Of a DNA stretch of 32,870 nt, positions 26,601-32,860 are shown piece after piece (the stretch's first letter is position 1; every line of letters starts with the position of its first letter). The notes under the pieces are model-generated. The model had not been told where the DNA came from, made no database searches, and saw nothing but the letters and a program-made list of their open reading frames with translations. The position numbers and the translations under genes are program-made. The stretch lies in contig JXCB02000003.1 in assembly GCA_000828075.3 (NCBI GenBank), positions 13,862-46,731 of the forward strand. Reading direction: 5' to 3'. Source of the DNA: Tolypothrix campylonemoides VB511288 (GTDB lineage Bacteria; Cyanobacteriota; Cyanobacteriia; Cyanobacteriales; Nostocaceae).

Positions 26601-27400
26601 TTGATCCCCCAAGCACTCTGATAGCGATCCTCCGCATTCTTCGCCATCAGTTTCAAAATCAGGTCTGAAATGGGTTTGGGAATTGCAGCGTTCAATTCGT
26701 GCGGCGGAATCGGCGGTCTGGCAATGTGACAGTGAACTAGCGTAAGGATGTCTTGGGTGGGAAACGGCAACTGTCCCGTTAACAGTTCGTAGAATGTTAC
26801 GCCTAGCGAGTAGAAATCGGTGCGGTAATCGAGCAAACGGTTCATCCGCCCGGTTTGCTCTGGCGACAGATAGGCAAGCGTGCCTTCTAACACATGGGGA
26901 CTTTTGAACGTCGGATTGGTGCGGTTAAAGCGGGTGGCAATACCAAAGTCAATAATTTTGACAACGCCAGTATTCGGATTAAGGACGATGTTGCTAGGAT
27001 TGATATCTTTGTGAATGACTCCATTCTCATGAATTCTGCCCAAAATATCTGTGATATCGATTGCTAATCGTAAGAAATTGGATAAAGGTATCGGACAATA
27101 GTTTGCTTGCTGCCGCATCCATCTTTCGATAGATTCTCCACCAAAATCTTCCAAGAGAATAACGAGCGTGCGCTGATAGTCTTGCTGACTATATGCTTTG
27201 ATTACTCCTTCCTCTTTGAGGGAACGGGTAATTTCATATTCCTGCCTATAGCGAATTAGTTCTTCAGGAGAGGGATAATCTTGCTTAAGTAGTTTGACGA
27301 TGATTGCCCGACCATCCTGCACCCTGATACCCCGGTAGACAACAGATGCTGAACTTGAATAGATTTTGCAATGGAAGGCGATCCCAGCTAGAGCAATCAT
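20654..27400 (-). CDS. Giant Ser/Thr kinase - AAA ATPase - GAF - PAS - histidine kinase
   Basis: 2248 residues, the HstK-like multi-sensor architecture of filamentous cyanobacteria. Order: Ser/Thr kinase domain (1 to about 275; HKDINPSNIVL near 128, DFG near 150); AAA/NACHT-like ATPase (about 295-560; Walker A GYAGIGKSAL near 350, LVIFLDDLQWAD as Walker B); a long helical TPR-like region (about 700-1290); GAF (about 1330-1510); four PAS segments beginning near 1513, 1663, 1797 and 1927 with PAC-like ends; HisKA_3 with EERNRMAREIHDT near 2050; HATPase with N-box EALTNAIRHA, VEDNGQGFG and FGLLGM. It senses several unknown cues and should phosphorylate the NarL-type regulator downstream. Oddity: residues 1481-1488 are a small-repeat insertion. 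The ATG has GAGAGAG upstream. Confidence 0.92.
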   Translation of the reverse strand: MIALAGIAFHCKIYSSSASVVYRGIRVQDGRAIIVKLLKQDYPSPEELIRYRQEYEITRSLKEEGVIKAYSQQDYQRTLVILLEDFGGESIERWMRQQANYCPIPLSNFLRLAIDITDILGRIHENGVIHKDINPSNIVLNPNTGVVKIIDFGIATRFNRTNPTFKSPHVLEGTLAYLSPEQTGRMNRLLDYRTDFYSLGVTFYELLTGQLPFPTQDILTLVHCHIARPPIPPHELNAAIPKPISDLILKLMAKNAEDRYQSAWGIKADLERCSEQFTTTGQIAHIQLGLQDVSDQFQIPQKLYGREAEIAALLAAFERVASRGNVGEAHRPESGIENPQFKVEMMLVSGYAGIGKSALVQELYKPITANRGYFISGKFDQFRRNIPYSAIVDALQKLVQQLLGEPDEQVQQWRSRLLTALGSNGQIIIDVIPEVELIIGRQLPVPEVGATEAQNRFNRVFQQFIRVFCSQEHPLVIFLDDLQWADSATLKLIELMMLDEQTQFLFLIGAYRDSEVNPAHPLVLTLEKLRKQRAVLQEITLAPLTLESLNQLIAETLDRNPDTVRSLAQLVLRKTEGNPFFVGEFLRMLYSENLLIFNAKQLNWQWNIAQIQARNITDNVVELLLLQLKKLPEETRQILRLAACVGSQFDLETLAIVCEKTPKAIFQNLLAAIQAGLIQPISELDENLLVQEYKFLHDRVQQAAYALIDESHKQVVHLQIGRNLLEKTSPEQPSERLFEIVDHLDRGIEFITDRSERNKIARLNLFAGQKAKTATAYEAALKYFNTGLKLLDTDSWQNEYDLTLALYSQAAGAAYLHGCFDEMEQFVEVVLDRAKTAIDKVQVYDSRIQRYLSQGNPKSALKIGLEVLHLLEVNLIENPSQLDVQKGLEETSALLGGREIEDLIDLPKMTAPEPLAAIYILTNIVAAANMVSPALLILIVCRMVNLSLDYGNATWSPHSYASYGFILCGVVQDIELGYKFGKLALSLVERLNTTKGNAKALMVSSAHVMPWKVHFRETIPMLDDAYQNGVETGDFEFAGYAAYYACYNSFFMGESLTQLEQKTATYSKAIGQIRRENPSNWIALLWQTVLNLLGRSENPSRLIGSVYDEEQALARTITVKEKFELQYLHVNKLILCYLFGEYHKAAQTAVLARQYIEEVKTITIVPIFHFYHSLVLLSLLVESSSLEKSPCLSYVSSNQEKLQKWAYHAPMNYLHKFHLVEAEKARVLGQFFEAEEFYERAISGASEHEFIQEEALAYELAAKHYLARGRSKFAQSYMKEAHYCYERWGAKAKVKDIESRYGQFFPQSSRAYPTSVPTTSGTTSNNSPIAFDLAAVLKASQAISREIELEQLLRSLMQILIQNAGAQTGYLVLENAGEWAIEASGELSYVDGENIYATQLLQSIPTANRLPETIINCVIRTHESVILNDATREGIFINDPYIQQHQTKSIFCLPLLNQAKLVGVLYLENQLAVGAFTPERFSEGDATRTQVLNLLSTQAAIAIENAFLYSKLRKSESKITQFLEAVPVGIAIVDATGRPYYANQRGIQLTGKGTDPSVAPEQISAVYQFYEAGTERIYPTEKLPTVRALKGDRTRSEDIEIRQNNTTIPVEAWGTPVYDERGNIAYAIVAFQDITQRKQAEKLLDDYNRTLEQQVAQRTAALRRSEADYRNLIQTANSIIVRCDMQGRIQYLNDCGLEFFGYEAHEILGRTLLETIVPEIDSCGRDLKPFVQNLFHNPESYLQSYLQVENENLCRDGRRVWVAWSNQAILDEQGQVVEILSVGNDITGRKQAEAALQRSEAKFRNIFENSQVGIFRTRLSDGLIIDANQRFADLFGYDSPDEMIGKKQTTDCYVNSSDRHKAIELLKRDGELQNFEVQLQKRDGTLFWGLYSTRLNAADECMEGVIADISEQQAALRERKQAEIALQASEAELRALFSAIPDPLCIFNAEGQLICAIQGNPSYGEEYREEYTGKTLHQLYAKEQADEFLNYIQQVVRTQQVLTVEYSQWIAGREIWFSARIAPIQHEQVIWLARDITLQKQAEVASILEERNRMAREIHDTLAQAFTGILAQAGAANQVLMDDLEATGAHLDLIKELARTGLVEARRSVVALRPQLLEEGSLQSALHRLVAQIRAAATDTTLYYEIEGAVYSLPTEVESNLLRMGQEALTNAIRHANADEIRVELIYDRDQVCLRVEDNGQGFGVGSIPSSEGFGLLGMSERAERIGAQLTIRSQPGQGTEIIVTVNP
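22937..22960. repeat. 24-base small dispersed repeat inserted in frame in the kinase GAF domain
   Basis: The bases TCGCGTAGCGTCTCC followed by TTCGGAGAA interrupt the usual FTPER-xxVLNLLSTQA junction of the GAF domain. They add exactly eight residues (FSEGDATR) without shifting frame. A TCG repeat flanks the insert. The core (CTTCGG...ACGCTACGCGAAC on the other strand) recurs at 27729-27752. Confidence 0.7.
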
Positions 27401-27723
27401 TGAACTCTCTCCCGATCAGTACCATGGGTTGTGTTGCTTTAACTGCGGTCTGACAAGCCATTGACTTGACTAAAACTCAACAGAAGCAACCACTCCAAAA
27501 ATTTGAGTTCCGAATTCTGCAGCCGCGCTAAAATATTCGCTTTAGTATAGTAACGCCTTTAACTTGCCCAAAGCAAATTACTGGACTTCGTTCATGGGAA
27601 GAAGGCAACATCCATTGAAACTGGAAGCCTACACGCTCACCGTCAGGGAGCGTGTAGGTAGTTCACAACAATTAAAGGCGGAAGCCCACGAGTATGTGGG
27701 TGACTGAGGAACCCACATACGTC
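27401..27723. other. gene-free spacer with strong hairpins, probable IS200/IS605-type end
   Basis: No gene is seen. From about 27620 it holds strong hairpins: CCTACACGCTC / GAGCGTGTAGG at 27628-27658 and GTATGTGGGT / ACCCACATAC at 27692-27720 with loop GACTGAGGA. Subterminal hairpins of this kind mark IS200/IS605-type ends. This could be the outer end of the element whose tnpB lies at 29671, before IS982 split it (inference). Confidence 0.4.
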
Positions 27724-27845
27724 CTATGCCTTCGGCACGCTACGCGAACAGGCGTGGGAGGAAGCTGCAGGCACTTTTAAGTGCCGTCCCCATCTTTCAA
27801 CTAATTCGCTAACACTGACACCCTCAGATTCGGCTACTTGCTTTA
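27724..27845 (-). pseudogene. small DNA-binding-like protein, C-terminal piece (split by IS982)
   Basis: Continuation of the frame beginning at 29616. After removing the 1655-bp insertion and one 7-bp repeat, the frame reads through TLKQVAESEGVSVSELVERW and GRHLKVPAASSHACS to a TAG at 27724. The last residues are encoded by a small dispersed repeat (CTTCGGCACGCTACGCGAAC). The rebuilt protein has 76 residues. Confidence 0.7.
27729..27752. repeat. small dispersed repeat related to the kinase insertion
   Basis: CCTTCGGCACGCTACGCGAA shares CTTCGG and ACGCTACGCGAAC with the insert at 22937-22960 (opposite strand). It sits at the 3' end of the small split ORF. Confidence 0.55.
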
Positions 27846-27993
27846 ACCTGAGTTCGACGTAAGAAAAAGTCTGAAAACCAAGCAGAGTAAAGAGCGTAGC
27901 AACATAAACTCCTTTGATATCATGTCAATAAGGTTTGATTAATGAAAATAACTAGCACGCATCAAATACTTTGATACTTAAAGGAAGTAAAAT

Positions 27994-28524
27994 GATTTTG
28001 TGATGAATTCATTATCCGGATGAGTAGTAAAAAAGCGTTAAAGCAGGATCTGCGGGGAGGAAGACGTGAAAATGCTGGCAGGAAGCCAATTTGGAAGAAT
28101 AAAGAGACAATTACAATCCGTGTGCCGAAATTAATTGCAACACAAGTGTTGGAGCTAGCCCACAGACTAGATTCTGGAGAAAATATTGAATTAGACACAG
28201 AATCAAAAACATCAAAAATTAATGAAATAATCACAAAATCTAATTTGACAACTCAAGAAAAGGAATATGATTTTGTGATGGATTCAAACTTAGAAGAAAC
28301 TGAAATAATTACAAAATCAATAACAACATCTAATTTACTCAATGATGAAATAATCACGAAATCAAAAACTTCTATAACAAGAGCTGTTGAAGTAGCCAAA
28401 AAAATTCTCAAACATAAAAAGTCAGCACGAATATCGCTTGCCAAGCTAATTTCAAAGCTTTACTCATTAACTGTGTCTCCGGAAGATTTAAAATAAGCGC
28501 TATCTTTGTTTTTGTGATTATTTC
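27994..28524. repeat. six copies of a 17-bp motif (GATTTTGTGATNATTTC) in both orientations
   Basis: Copies at 27994-28010 (+), 28224-28240 (-), 28269-28285 (+), 28302-28318 (-), 28347-28363 (-) and 28508-28524 (+), with a shorter match at 28575-28588. Consensus GATTTTGTGATKAWTTC. Four lie inside the passenger gene in different frames (encoding EIITKS or DFVMDS); others flank it. They look like protein-binding sites or foldable repeats, not coding repeats alone. Confidence 0.75.
28020..28496 (+). CDS. IS982 passenger protein, probable DNA-binding protein
   Basis: 158 residues, 55 bp before the transposase and on the same strand. N-terminus basic: KKALKQDLRGGRRENAGRKP, with an AT-hook-like AGRKP, then ETITIRVPKLIATQVLELAH, which resembles ribbon-helix-helix (RHH) DNA-binding segments. 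The middle has EIITKS repeated three times; the C-terminus is basic (RAVEVAKKILKHKKSARISL). It is not a known IS982 component. Because the DNA encoding its repeats is itself a repeated motif present outside the gene, the protein may bind these sites to regulate the element (inference). Weak ribosome site. Confidence 0.6.
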   Translation: MSSKKALKQDLRGGRRENAGRKPIWKNKETITIRVPKLIATQVLELAHRLDSGENIELDTESKTSKINEIITKSNLTTQEKEYDFVMDSNLEETEIITKSITTSNLLNDEIITKSKTSITRAVEVAKKILKHKKSARISLAKLISKLYSLTVSPEDLK

Positions 28525-28551
28525 AAATATAAGGAGGTATTTAAAAAAATT

Positions 28552-29478
28552 ATGGAAATGGAATTAGAGAAACTGTTTTGTGATGTGGATGACTTTTGTC
28601 AAAAATTTGAAACAATTTGGCGACAAGAATTACTATCTAATGGAGACCGAAAGCGTAACAGAAAATTAACTTTATGTTTGAGTGAAGTGATGACAATAAT
28701 TATTTATTTTCATCAATCCTCCTATAGAAACTTTAAAGATTACTATATTAAACACGTCTGTAATTTTTTTAGAAAATATTTCCCAAAACTTGTCAGCTAC
28801 AACCGTTTTGTAGAATTGAAGAAAAACGCGTTAATCCCCCTCTGCTGGTATCTCCATCTACGTCGTGGACAAAATACTGGTATTAATTTTATTGATTCAA
28901 CTTCCATAGAAATTTGCTTAACTCAAAGAGCTAAGCGTAATCGCGTTTTTAAAGGTTTTGCTAATTGGGGGAAAAATTCTCTTGGTTGGTACTTTGGTTT
29001 TAAATTACATCTTATAATCAACGACCAAGGTGAGTTGATGTCTTTTCTGATAACTCCTGCTAATATTGATGACCGTAAACCCGTACCAAAAATGACAAAA
29101 AATTTATTAGGTAAACTTTTTGGTGATAGAGGTTATATTTCTCAAAAATTATTTCAACAACTTTTAGAGCAAAATCTTCAACTTATTACAACTGTTAAAA
29201 AAAATATGAAAAATCGTTTGATGCCTTTAATAGATAAAATCTTGTTGAGAAAACGTTCTCTCATAGAAACAGTCAATGATCAATTAAAAAATATCTCCCA
29301 AATAGAACATACTCGCCACCGCAGTGTATCCAATTTTCTGGTCAATATTCTTGCGGGTCTAATTGCTTATACCTACCAAAACAAAAAACCTTCATTAAAT
29401 CTAACAACAAAAGATTTAGCAACATTGCCAGAGGCGAACTTCTTACATTCTCAAGCTTTAGGGCTTGTTGTGGCCTAA
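28552..29478 (+). CDS. IS982-family transposase
   Basis: 308 residues, full length for the family. DDE residues: D115 in NFIDSTSIE, D192 in LFGDRGYIS and E239 in SLIETVNDQLKN. Also YNRFVEL near 83-89 and HRSVSNFLVNILAGLIAY at the C-terminus, as in IS982 transposases. AGGAGGT lies 15 bases before the first ATG; the second ATG two codons on is possible. No frameshift or stop. Low GC fits the rest of the element. Confidence 0.93.
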   Translation: MEMELEKLFCDVDDFCQKFETIWRQELLSNGDRKRNRKLTLCLSEVMTIIIYFHQSSYRNFKDYYIKHVCNFFRKYFPKLVSYNRFVELKKNALIPLCWYLHLRRGQNTGINFIDSTSIEICLTQRAKRNRVFKGFANWGKNSLGWYFGFKLHLIINDQGELMSFLITPANIDDRKPVPKMTKNLLGKLFGDRGYISQKLFQQLLEQNLQLITTVKKNMKNRLMPLIDKILLRKRSLIETVNDQLKNISQIEHTRHRSVSNFLVNILAGLIAYTYQNKKPSLNLTTKDLATLPEANFLHSQALGLVVA

Positions 29479-29507
29479 CTCGCTTACGTCGAACTCAGGT
29501 TGCTTTA

Positions 29508-29616
29508 AGGTATCCCAAGTAGAAGGAGTTAGCCAAATTGCTTTTCTAACCTTTGCTTCATCATAGAACAAAGGCTCGTTCCTCATTGCTTTCTTTTTAG
29601 GTCTTGGTGTTGACAT
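29508..29616 (-). pseudogene. small DNA-binding-like protein, N-terminal piece (split by IS982)
   Basis: From the ATG at 29616 the frame reads MSTPRPKKKAMRNEPLFYDE then VRKAIWLTPSTWDTLK, where IS982 intervenes. The second half is at 27724-27845. A basic N-terminus and a helix-turn-helix-like or ribbon-helix-helix-like C-terminal half suggest a small DNA-binding protein. It starts 54 bp from tnpB and reads in the opposite direction, so it may have been an accessory or regulator of the tnpB element. Confidence 0.65.
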
Positions 29617-29619
29617 TTC

Positions 29620-29641
29620 TTAGCTAGGTGAACTAAGCTAA
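29620..29641. promoter_or_regulatory. palindrome between the divergent small ORF and tnpB
   Basis: TTAGCT...AGCTAA form an inverted repeat 3 bp upstream of the small ORF start and about 30 bp before tnpB. It could be an operator for the small protein or the left-end hairpin of the IS200/IS605-type element. Sequence-level only. Confidence 0.4.
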
Positions 29642-29670
29642 TTTTAGGTCGAGAAGGGAGATGAGTCAAG

Positions 29671-31144
29671 ATGCAGATTAGCTACCAATACAAATTACGC
29701 CCTAAACAAAGTCAATCAAAAATCATGGATTCGTGGTTGGATATGCAGCGTAGTTTGTTCAATTGGTTTCTGGCTGACCGCATTGACGGCTATTATCAAA
29801 CCTTTATCATGGGTGGGTATTGCGATATCAGAACAAAAACTGAGCGATACCCGTTAACTTGTTCGTTGAGTAAAAACTCAAATCTGCATAATCCTTGGAA
29901 GAATCCAGACAAAAACGGAGTAATCAAAAAGCGCTCTTGTTCTTTGATGCAAGATGCTTATTTGGCAGAAATGAAACAGGCTAGACCTTGGTACAAAGCA
30001 ATTTACTCAAACGTGTTGCAGATGCTGGTCAAGCGTCTTGACGCGGCAATGGAAGGTTTCTTTAAACATGGTCGTGGCTTTCCTTCGTTCAAGAACAGAT
30101 CTAACTTTCGTTCTTTCCAATACAAACCAGGTGACGTTAAGCTCGACGGAAATAAAATATATCTACCATCAATCGGGTGGATGCGGTTTTACAATTCTCG
30201 TCCGATACCACAAGGCTTTCAAATTCGTACTGTGACGCTGCGTAAAAAAGCAGATGGATGGTATATCAGCATATTAATTAGGGATGATTCAGTTCCTGAT
30301 TTTCCAACTCCAAAAGAAGTCAATACTCTCGTGGGATTGGATATGGGATTGACTAAGCTTGTTCATTGCTCAGATGGTTCTGACGCGTGACAATCCCCGC
30401 CTTAGCACCTCTAAAAGAGGTAAACGTACTTTAAAAATCAGGCAGCGACGCTTATCTAGAAAAAATATTGGCAGCGCTAATCGCAACAAAGAAGCGCAAA
30501 AAGTTGCTAGACTCCACAAAAAACACGCCGACAAACGCACTGCCTACCAATGGCTGATTGCTAGCAAGATAATTAGAAAAGCTGACGCTATCAGCGTGGA
30601 AAATCTGAACATCAAAGGGATGAAAGCAAGGTGTAAACCGAAGCCTGATGATGTTAAACAAGGTCGATTTCTCAAGAATGGTCAATCTGCTAAGCGTGGG
30701 TTGAATCGTTCCATCTCCGATGCTTCATGGGGAACTTTGATAGAAAAAATTCAGTACGCGGCTGCGAAGTCGGGAAAAAGTTTTTTCAAAGTAGATCCAA
30801 AAAATACAAGCCGCACCTGTTCTAAATGCGGTGTAATAGATGCCTTGTCTCGTTTTGGAGAGAAGTTTGTATGTACATCATGTGGTCATGAAGCACACGC
30901 AGACAAACAAGCTGCCCTCAATGTCAAAACAAGAGCAATCAAAAACAACCAGTTAATTATCAAGAAAATCAAAAAAGTACGCAGGGACTCTGCGGAACTC
31001 AAGCAATTAACATTGTTTGAAACGCCCACCGTTGAATTAACATCGGTTAAAAGGAAACAACATCGCGCTCATTCGAGCAAACGCGATGTGCCTGGGAACC
31101 CGCCAACTCAATTGAGTTTATGGGATATTGGGGACTTGGCTTAG
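29671..31144 (+). pseudogene. tnpB: tnpB (IS200/IS605 RNA-guided nuclease) with a one-base frameshift
   Basis: The first frame (29671-30390) covers the N-terminal domains to GLDMGLTKLVHCSDGSDA, with RuvC-I Asp in GLDMGL. An extra base near 30388 (GACGCGTGACAAT) moves the rest to the next frame: DNPRLSTSKRGKRTLKIRQR, RuvC-II Glu in ISVENLNIKGM, the zinc finger CSKCG...CTSCG, and RuvC-III Asp in HADKQAALNV. The joined protein of about 490 residues keeps all catalytic residues and has a long C-terminal tail. TnpB uses a right-end RNA to cut matching DNA. As read, full-length protein is not made; a recent mutation or sequencing error are both possible. No tnpA is present. Confidence 0.88.
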
Positions 31145-31155
31145 TCTTCAAGAAT

Positions 31156-31176
31156 CCCACACCTTCTAGGTGTGGG
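31156..31176 (+). ncRNA. right-end hairpin of the tnpB element; expected 3' part of its guide RNA
   Basis: CCCACACCT-TCT-AGGTGTGGG is a perfect 9-bp stem, 11 bp after the tnpB stop. In IS200/IS605-type elements this position holds the right-end hairpin and the end of the omega (reRNA) guide, whose targeting part is the flanking DNA. The guide here would begin about 31180. Exact RNA limits cannot be set from sequence alone. Confidence 0.6.
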
Positions 31177-31180
31177 AGTG

Positions 31181-31684
31181 TCAAACCCTAAATCCTGCAT
31201 CCCCCTCAATCGCCCCCGCAGGTATCACATCCGAATCATCATCAAAAAAGTCATCATAATTATCCTCTACCCCAGATGCGTTTTGTTGGGATAATTCTTC
31301 TTGTTGGGCAAGTGTAGCAACAGAAGAAGAAGCATTACTATTTGGTTCTTGATACGCTACAGCAGGAGAAACCACTGCTGCTGTTTGCGGACTAACCATA
31401 GGGGTAATCAGTACCAACTGTGATATCTCTTCCAATCCACACACACGCTTAATCGTCTGAATTTGGCTCTCCAATACTCCAATCGCCCATAAGGCAACCT
31501 TCCTCAGTTTTTCTCCCCTAATCCCAACTGAATGCATCGACAGGGGCAACCAAAACGCTTTGAGGGTATATACTACTGTCTCTACCAACCCCATCTCCAT
31601 CGGGTTAGATATCAAGTACTTGAACATCTTCCCCGTCTCCGTATTCCCACTCCTCTTTATCTGCGGTATAACAAATTCTGTCAT
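31181..31684 (-). CDS. unknown protein with helical N-terminus and acidic tail
   Basis: 167 residues. Residues 20-90 are helical and conserved-looking (KMFKYLISNPMEMGLVETVV and GEKLRKVALWAIGVLESQIQ). Residues 95-140 are low-complexity Ala/Ser/Gln/Val. The tail is acidic (NYDDFFDDDSD). I do not recognise a named family; the setting resembles plasmid or mobile-element genes. The stop lies at the edge of the tnpB element, so its natural C-terminus may have been trimmed. The ATG is preceded by AGGAAGGGAG. Confidence 0.6.
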   Translation of the reverse strand: MTEFVIPQIKRSGNTETGKMFKYLISNPMEMGLVETVVYTLKAFWLPLSMHSVGIRGEKLRKVALWAIGVLESQIQTIKRVCGLEEISQLVLITPMVSPQTAAVVSPAVAYQEPNSNASSSVATLAQQEELSQQNASGVEDNYDDFFDDDSDVIPAGAIEGDAGFRV

Positions 31685-31994
31685 CTCCCTTCCTTTAAAC
31701 CCTACTAACCACGCGCTTCACAATTGAAGTATTACAGCACGAGAATTGTACTAATAGATGATAGACAAATCGTAAAATATAAGTGCTGCTCTGTACTTGC
31801 TTATACCATAACTTCATACTGAGAAAATGTCATCTCCGACTATGCTCCTGTTTCCCTCACAATACCCCAGCATAGTAGGAGTATCCCTAGTACATACGTA
31901 TTATTAAACTCATGGTATGGTTACACATACACTAGCTATATCCCAGCATTGCAGTAGTATCCCCTCGCTACCACACGAGCGCCCTAAAAAGTCA

Positions 31995-32032
31995 TATCCC
32001 CGCACTTAGACAAGGTATGTTTACTAGGGTCA
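31995..32032 (+). repeat. 38-bp direct repeat, copy 1
   Basis: Begins TATCCCCGCACTTAGACAAG and ends ACTAGGGTCA; matches 32347-32384 with two transitions. Confidence 0.75.
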
Positions 32033-32346
32033 GTAACACCTCAATTATCACAAATTCCCAATCCTACCCGTCTCGTTATGTAACACAATATAAAACACTT
32101 TGTCTTATATTTTATTTCCTAATTGTAGAATATTTACAGTACTTTAAATAATATTTATACTTACTTTTAAATATATTTAGCTAGATAAATAACCCGCGAT
32201 CGCCTGTGTTTACAATTAGAACAATATCTCACTACACAAACATTGTAGGCATTGCAGTATTTCACGCATTGTCATAAACATACTGTGTCGGTTATAACAG
32301 TCATGTGGTGGCACTGGCGTACTGGGAAGATACTGCTATTGTGCCG

Positions 32347-32384
32347 TATCCCCGTACTTGGACAAGGTATGTTTACTAGGGTCA
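32347..32384 (+). repeat. 38-bp direct repeat, copy 2
   Basis: Begins TATCCCCGTACTTGGACAAG; 36 of 38 bases match the copy at 31995, 352 bp upstream. Confidence 0.75.
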
Positions 32385-32825
32385 ATTCTAAATCAACAGA
32401 CTATTTCAATTAAGTAAATGAACTTATTAATTAAAATTAAATTGAGTTGCAATAAAGCAAGTTATTGAGAATAAGGAAGATTCGTTAAAAGAGTATATTT
32501 ATTCGTAACGACTTTGATTAAGCCAATTTTACATAACCAAAATCAAAATAATTATAAATTGCAAACAGAAATTCAAAATATATATAACTTTATATGACAA
32601 GCAATTCAAACACTACCAGAAAGAAATCCCTAAACTCACATCTTGCACCTGTACGAGTAAACCCTAAAAAAGCTTACCAACAGCACAAAAATGTAACATA
32701 AAAAAAATGAAGAGCTTCAGTAATAAAGAGTCGCTATTGTTACTACAATAATAGCGATAATACTTGATTCAAGAAATTGCTCACAAACAAATCAGACTTT
32801 ATTGATAATGATAATAACATAGCAA

Positions 32826-32860
32826 GAGAGTGTAGGCGAGCGTCGCTCGCCTACACTCTC
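32826..32860. repeat. perfect 35-bp palindrome
   Basis: GAGAGTGTAGGCGAGCG is followed by one T and then its exact complement. The 17-bp GC-rich stem stands out in AT-rich DNA. It is related in part (TGTAGG, GAGCG) to the hairpin at 27628-27658. It may be a terminator or an element end. Confidence 0.7.

Larger units (their letters stand above)
27846..29500 (+). mobile_element. IS982-family element with a passenger gene
   Basis: Terminal inverted repeats are ACCTGAGTTCGACGTAAG at 27846-27863 and its perfect complement at 29483-29500. The flanks carry the 7-bp duplication TGCTTTA (27839-27845 and 29501-29507). The start ACC is usual for IS982. At 1655 bp it is well over the roughly 1 kb usual for the family, because about 650 bp at the left holds an extra gene (28020) and repeated 17-bp motifs ahead of the transposase. 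Perfect ends and an intact transposase suggest recent insertion and possible activity. Confidence 0.88.

Noticed and set aside
27994-28524. CRISPR array
   Set aside because: The 17-bp units are in mixed orientation, unevenly spaced and partly coding; no cas genes are present.
30359-30400. Programmed ribosomal frameshifting in tnpB
   Set aside because: No slippery heptamer or stimulatory structure is seen at GACGCGTGACAAT, and TnpB proteins are not known to need a shift.
31865-32384. CRISPR array in the AT-rich region
   Set aside because: Only two copies of each unit, far apart, with no regular spacers.
32594-32701. A 35-residue ORF (MTSNSNTTRKKSLNSHLAPV...)
   Set aside because: No ribosome site and no recognised relatives; mentioned in the spacer entry but not called as a gene.
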